Virus record (IMG/VR): IMGVR_UViG_3300037042_000820
Span: 1-23,676 of that record
Length of the DNA: 23,676 nucleotides
Strand: one strand, 5' to 3'
DNA from: a virus
Shown: positions 20,988 through 23,676 of the stretch, in pieces
How positions within the stretch are numbered: the first letter of the stretch is position 1
Layout: each line of letters opens with the position of its first letter
Translations under genes and position numbers: made by a program
Notes under the pieces: model-generated
Database searches by the model: none
What the model was told of the DNA's origin: nothing
What the model saw: only the letters and a program-made list of their open reading frames with translations

Positions 20988-23676
20988 TTATTTTCCTTCG
21001 AGTTGTGCCACGCGGGCGCGGAGGGATTGCATTTCCTTTACGAGCATCGGAACGAGTTTGGAATAGTCAACAGCCCACTCAAGTCCGACCTCCTCTCCAT
21101 CATCGCCCTTGGAAACAGCGTGAGGTGCTGCCTCGTAAAGGTCTTGGGCGATAAAGGCATAAGGGATGACGGCGTCTGTGCCGTTGGTCCACTCATGACT
21201 GACGACCTCAATTTGGTCGATCTTGGCACCGACATCACCGACGGGCTTGATGTTCTTCTTGAGGCGACGGTCAGATGTCGTGTTGTAGCTAGTGCTGCTG
21301 CCACTTGTCCCGATCCAGCCGACGCGGGCAGACTGAGTGCTATCGTAGAAGCTGACCTGCGTAGAAGATGTCGCGTTAACTTTGAACGCCGCAGCGGAGC
21401 CAGCGGTGCCAAGGGACATGAAGTTCGCGCCGACGGTAGTGTCGAATGTGGTGGAGGTGCCAACAATAACGCGGTTGTTGCTGTTAACGACAAGGCCGCT
21501 ATCCCCCGTCCCTACGCCCGTTTGGAGGAAGAAATAATTGCTCGCGGTGACGCCATACGAATACCACTGGTCCGCGCCACCCGCACTAGATGATGCGATG
21601 ATGTTGAGATTGTTCTCCGATGTGCCCCCGGTGGAGCTTTGCGTCATGCGGGCGTTGCCGCCCTTGATACCTTGGAGGTGCAGCGTGGCGTTGGGGGTAG
21701 ACAGGCCAATCCCGACAGCGCCATCGGCCACGATGCGCATTTTTTCAACCGCGCCTGTCTGAAAGATCATGGCGGAGCCGTTGAGAAGGAAAAGCTGATA
21801 TGCGTTGTTCGCCGCGTTTACGCTGTCGATAACGCTGCAGCCCGTGCCGCGCTCGGTGAACAATAGACGTTGGTTCGACCCGGCGAGAACATCCAGCCTT
21901 GCGTTGGGAATGACACCGATCCCTAGAAAGCCGCTGGTGTCAAGTTGCATGCGTTGCGTGCCGCCGCTGCTCCAGAAACTCTGCCCGACGCCGTCAATCT
22001 TGTAGAATGAATACCACGAGCCCGACCCACCGCCAAAGATTGAGCCAGCCTCAAATACGGTCGAGGAGGATGCCGCCCAGCGATTGCCGACAAGGAGGCC
22101 GTTTTCCCCACTGCCGTCGGTCGCGTTGATTACGCGGGTGGCCCAAGTGCCAGTGGGGTACACTTCGGTCGCGTTGCTGCCGCGCTTGACGTGGAGGAGT
22201 GATGCGGGGCTGGCTGTCCCAATCCCGACATCGCCTGACGCGTTGATGCGCATACGTTCAGCAGAAACAAAGGACGCGTTCATCGTCTGGAAGGTAATCG
22301 CCGTGGGCGCGCCGCTGGCAGTGTTTGTACCTGCAGACACGTAGATAGACGCGAACTCTGCGTATCCACCTGTGGTCGTCAGGCCATCAAAACGGATCTG
22401 CGCGACATCTCCGTTACCAGCAAAGCTGGAACGCCATTGACGCAGAGCGAGGAACGGGGTCGCGGTACCGGAAGCTGCGATCGACCGGATAGCAACACCC
22501 TTCAACCCACCTGCCGTGTCGGTGCTGTCGAAAAACGCGGTATTTCCGTCCGTCGTTTGCACGGTGAACCGCCCCGACGCGCTTGTCGTCCCCAACATCA
22601 AGTTGCCGCTGCTGTCGATGCGGGCGCGTTCGGTGTTATTAGTCCCCAGAATTAGAGAGGCCGTCCCGGTATTGACGATCTCAAATTGACCGTTAACGCC
22701 GGAAGTACGGAGGATGCGCGCGCTAAAGTCAGTACCCGCCGCAGAGTGAAAATCGATGTAGGAATTGCCCGTGCTGCTTCGGTTTCCACCAAGTTCAATT
22801 TTACAATCGCCTGTGCTGACGCCTGTTCCTGTGAAAATGGTATCGCCGAAAGAAGCATCGCCATTTACGGACAATTTGTTGCCCGGCGCGCTCGTCCCGA
22901 TCCCGACGTTGCCGCTGGCGTCGATGCGCATGCGTTCGGTTGCGGAGGTCAGCAGCTTGATAGGCCCGTAGCCGCCACTGGTAAACCCGGCGATAAGCGA
23001 AATGCCATTGGCACCGGAAGATGCGTCCGCAGTAAGCTCTGCGACCGCACCGGCTGCACCGCCCGGACGGGAATAGATGGTGCCAATCACATCCAGCTTA
23101 GTAGCGGGGCTGGTCGTCCCGATCCCGACGTTGCCGCTGGCGTCGATGCGCATACGTTCGGTGCCGCCAGAGCCGAAGGCCATCCCCTGTGCGCCGCCAG
23201 TAACGAGGTCAATGTACCCAAAGTCAGTCGCGTCCACGCGCCCTTGGAGGCGCATGGCGGTTGTCGTCCAATCCGTGCCGTTGGACACGCGCACAAGGTT
23301 GGTGCGAATGCCAACGGCGTTACCGCCAGCGAGACCTTGGTCAATAGTGACGTTTAGCAGGTTGCCTGCGGTCGTGCCGACAGTGCCGCCAGATACATGC
23401 AGTTTTGCGCCCGGTGCGCTTGTCCCGATCCCGACATCGCCTGCGCTGGTGATACGCATAGCTTCGACGCCGCCTTCACTAAAGGCAATCGTGTCTGCAC
23501 CGGGCGAGAACATCCCAGTATTAGTGTTGCCAGTGAAGGTGTAGCTGGGAGCGGCGGCGGAGCCGAGAGGAGCGGCGATTGTGCCCGCAAACGAAACGGC
23601 ACCGTTAAGCGTAGTCGTGCTGGTGCCAGCGGTTGAGCCGATGGTGATTGTAGTCGTGGATCCGGCCAGACCACCC
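20988..23676 (-). CDS. Tail fibre 2 with S74 chaperone/peptidase domain, 5' partial
   Basis: The frame stays open to the right edge of the window, so the gene starts outside; the first in-frame ATG (23513) lies in the shaft and is not the start. The visible 895 residues are Ser/Thr/Gly-rich shaft with several NVGIGT-type motifs, each followed by a TKLDVIG- or LSVNG-like strand and then a module ending in TERMRI. One module (about 22655 to 22875) matches a module of fibre 1. The C-terminal 95 residues are an S74 domain: SDRRLKKN, YAFIAQDLYEAAP, VDYSKLVPML and a coiled coil. Such domains assist trimerisation and then cleave themselves. Role: receptor-binding or attachment fibre. Two S74 fibres in one phage suggest two binding specificities or two positions on the virion. 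Confidence 0.92.
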   Translation of the reverse strand, partial: GGLAGSTTTITIGSTAGTSTTTLNGAVSFAGTIAAPLGSAAAPSYTFTGNTNTGMFSPGADTIAFSEGGVEAMRITSAGDVGIGTSAPGAKLHVSGGTVGTTAGNLLNVTIDQGLAGGNAVGIRTNLVRVSNGTDWTTTAMRLQGRVDATDFGYIDLVTGGAQGMAFGSGGTERMRIDASGNVGIGTTSPATKLDVIGTIYSRPGGAAGAVAELTADASSGANGISLIAGFTSGGYGPIKLLTSATERMRIDASGNVGIGTSAPGNKLSVNGDASFGDTIFTGTGVSTGDCKIELGGNRSSTGNSYIDFHSAAGTDFSARILRTSGVNGQFEIVNTGTASLILGTNNTERARIDSSGNLMLGTTSASGRFTVQTTDGNTAFFDSTDTAGGLKGVAIRSIAASGTATPFLALRQWRSSFAGNGDVAQIRFDGLTTTGGYAEFASIYVSAGTNTASGAPTAITFQTMNASFVSAERMRINASGDVGIGTASPASLLHVKRGSNATEVYPTGTWATRVINATDGSGENGLLVGNRWAASSSTVFEAGSIFGGGSGSWYSFYKIDGVGQSFWSSGGTQRMQLDTSGFLGIGVIPNARLDVLAGSNQRLLFTERGTGCSVIDSVNAANNAYQLFLLNGSAMIFQTGAVEKMRIVADGAVGIGLSTPNATLHLQGIKGGNARMTQSSTGGTSENNLNIIASSSAGGADQWYSYGVTASNYFFLQTGVGTGDSGLVVNSNNRVIVGTSTTFDTTVGANFMSLGTAGSAAAFKVNATSSTQVSFYDSTQSARVGWIGTSGSSTSYNTTSDRRLKKNIKPVGDVGAKIDQIEVVSHEWTNGTDAVIPYAFIAQDLYEAAPHAVSKGDDGEEVGLEWAVDYSKLVPMLVKEMQSLRARVAQLEGK
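20991..21275 (-). other. S74 chaperone domain of fibre 2
   Basis: This codes for the last 95 residues: the S-D-x-R-L-K start, FIAQDLYEAAP and VDYSKLV, followed by a coiled coil ending RARVAQLEGK. It is clearly diverged from the domain of fibre 1. Confidence 0.85.
22893..22940. repeat. 48-bp repeat in fibre 2, copy A
   Basis: The 48 bases from CGTCCCGATC to GTTCGGT match positions 23115 to 23162 at 47 of 48 bases. They encode the MRIDASGNVGIGT-type linker between two shaft modules. Confidence 0.9.
23115..23162. repeat. 48-bp repeat in fibre 2, copy B
   Basis: This is the partner of 22893 to 22940, 222 bases away, which equals 74 codons, so recombination between the two would delete or duplicate one shaft module in frame. 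Confidence 0.9.

Noticed and set aside
1-23676. tRNA genes, integrase, transposase or attachment sites
   Set aside because: No cloverleaf, recombinase motif or insertion-sequence ends could be found; nearly all bases are in convincing coding sequence.

Overview
The window is a gene-dense stretch of a tailed bacteriophage genome (Caudoviricetes, probably of podovirus type). It is GC-rich, roughly 60 percent by eye, has almost no intergenic DNA and contains no tRNA, rRNA or host housekeeping genes. A head-tail adaptor, a P22-gp10-like tail hub candidate, two fibres with self-cleaving S74 chaperone domains, a GH19 endolysin and several small phage families (DUF5856, DUF7936-like, DUF6378-like) all fit this. 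Family names come from memory of these families, not from searches. The host cannot be read from the sequence; base composition and gene style recall phages of GC-rich environmental Proteobacteria, but that is a guess. Terminase, portal and capsid genes are not present and would be expected beyond the right edge.

Layout: nearly everything is on the minus strand and is read from right to left as one late operon. From the right edge it holds fibre 2 with an S74 domain (5' end cut by the window), a DUF7936-like protein, a 51-residue gene, a small fibre-like protein, a ferritin-like DUF5856 protein, a lysis cassette (several small membrane proteins around a GH19 endolysin), the head-tail adaptor, fibre 1 with an S74 domain, a small tail protein, a tail hub candidate, a 78-residue protein, and then a block of large low-complexity virion-type proteins (502, 656, 236, 914 and 249 residues). 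The operon ends with an ADP-ribosyltransferase-like protein, a 410-residue protein and a 174-residue protein. Two plus-strand genes at the left edge (DUF6378-like and HicA-like) converge on it, with only 9 bases between the two stop codons. Most junctions in the operon are one-base or four-base stop/start overlaps, so translation is probably coupled throughout.

How it works together: the right half makes host-recognition fibres, lysis proteins and tail parts. The left half looks like internal or ejected virion proteins, followed by effector-like cargo. The most interesting part is the left end. The ADP-ribosyltransferase-like protein and its 410-residue neighbour share a near-identical Ala/Lys-rich N-terminal helix although their codons have diverged, and five proteins of this block carry a Gly-Gly motif close to the C-terminus. 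I read this as a possible virion-cargo module with shared sorting signals. Just beside it a 27-bp direct repeat supplies the stop codons of three different genes.
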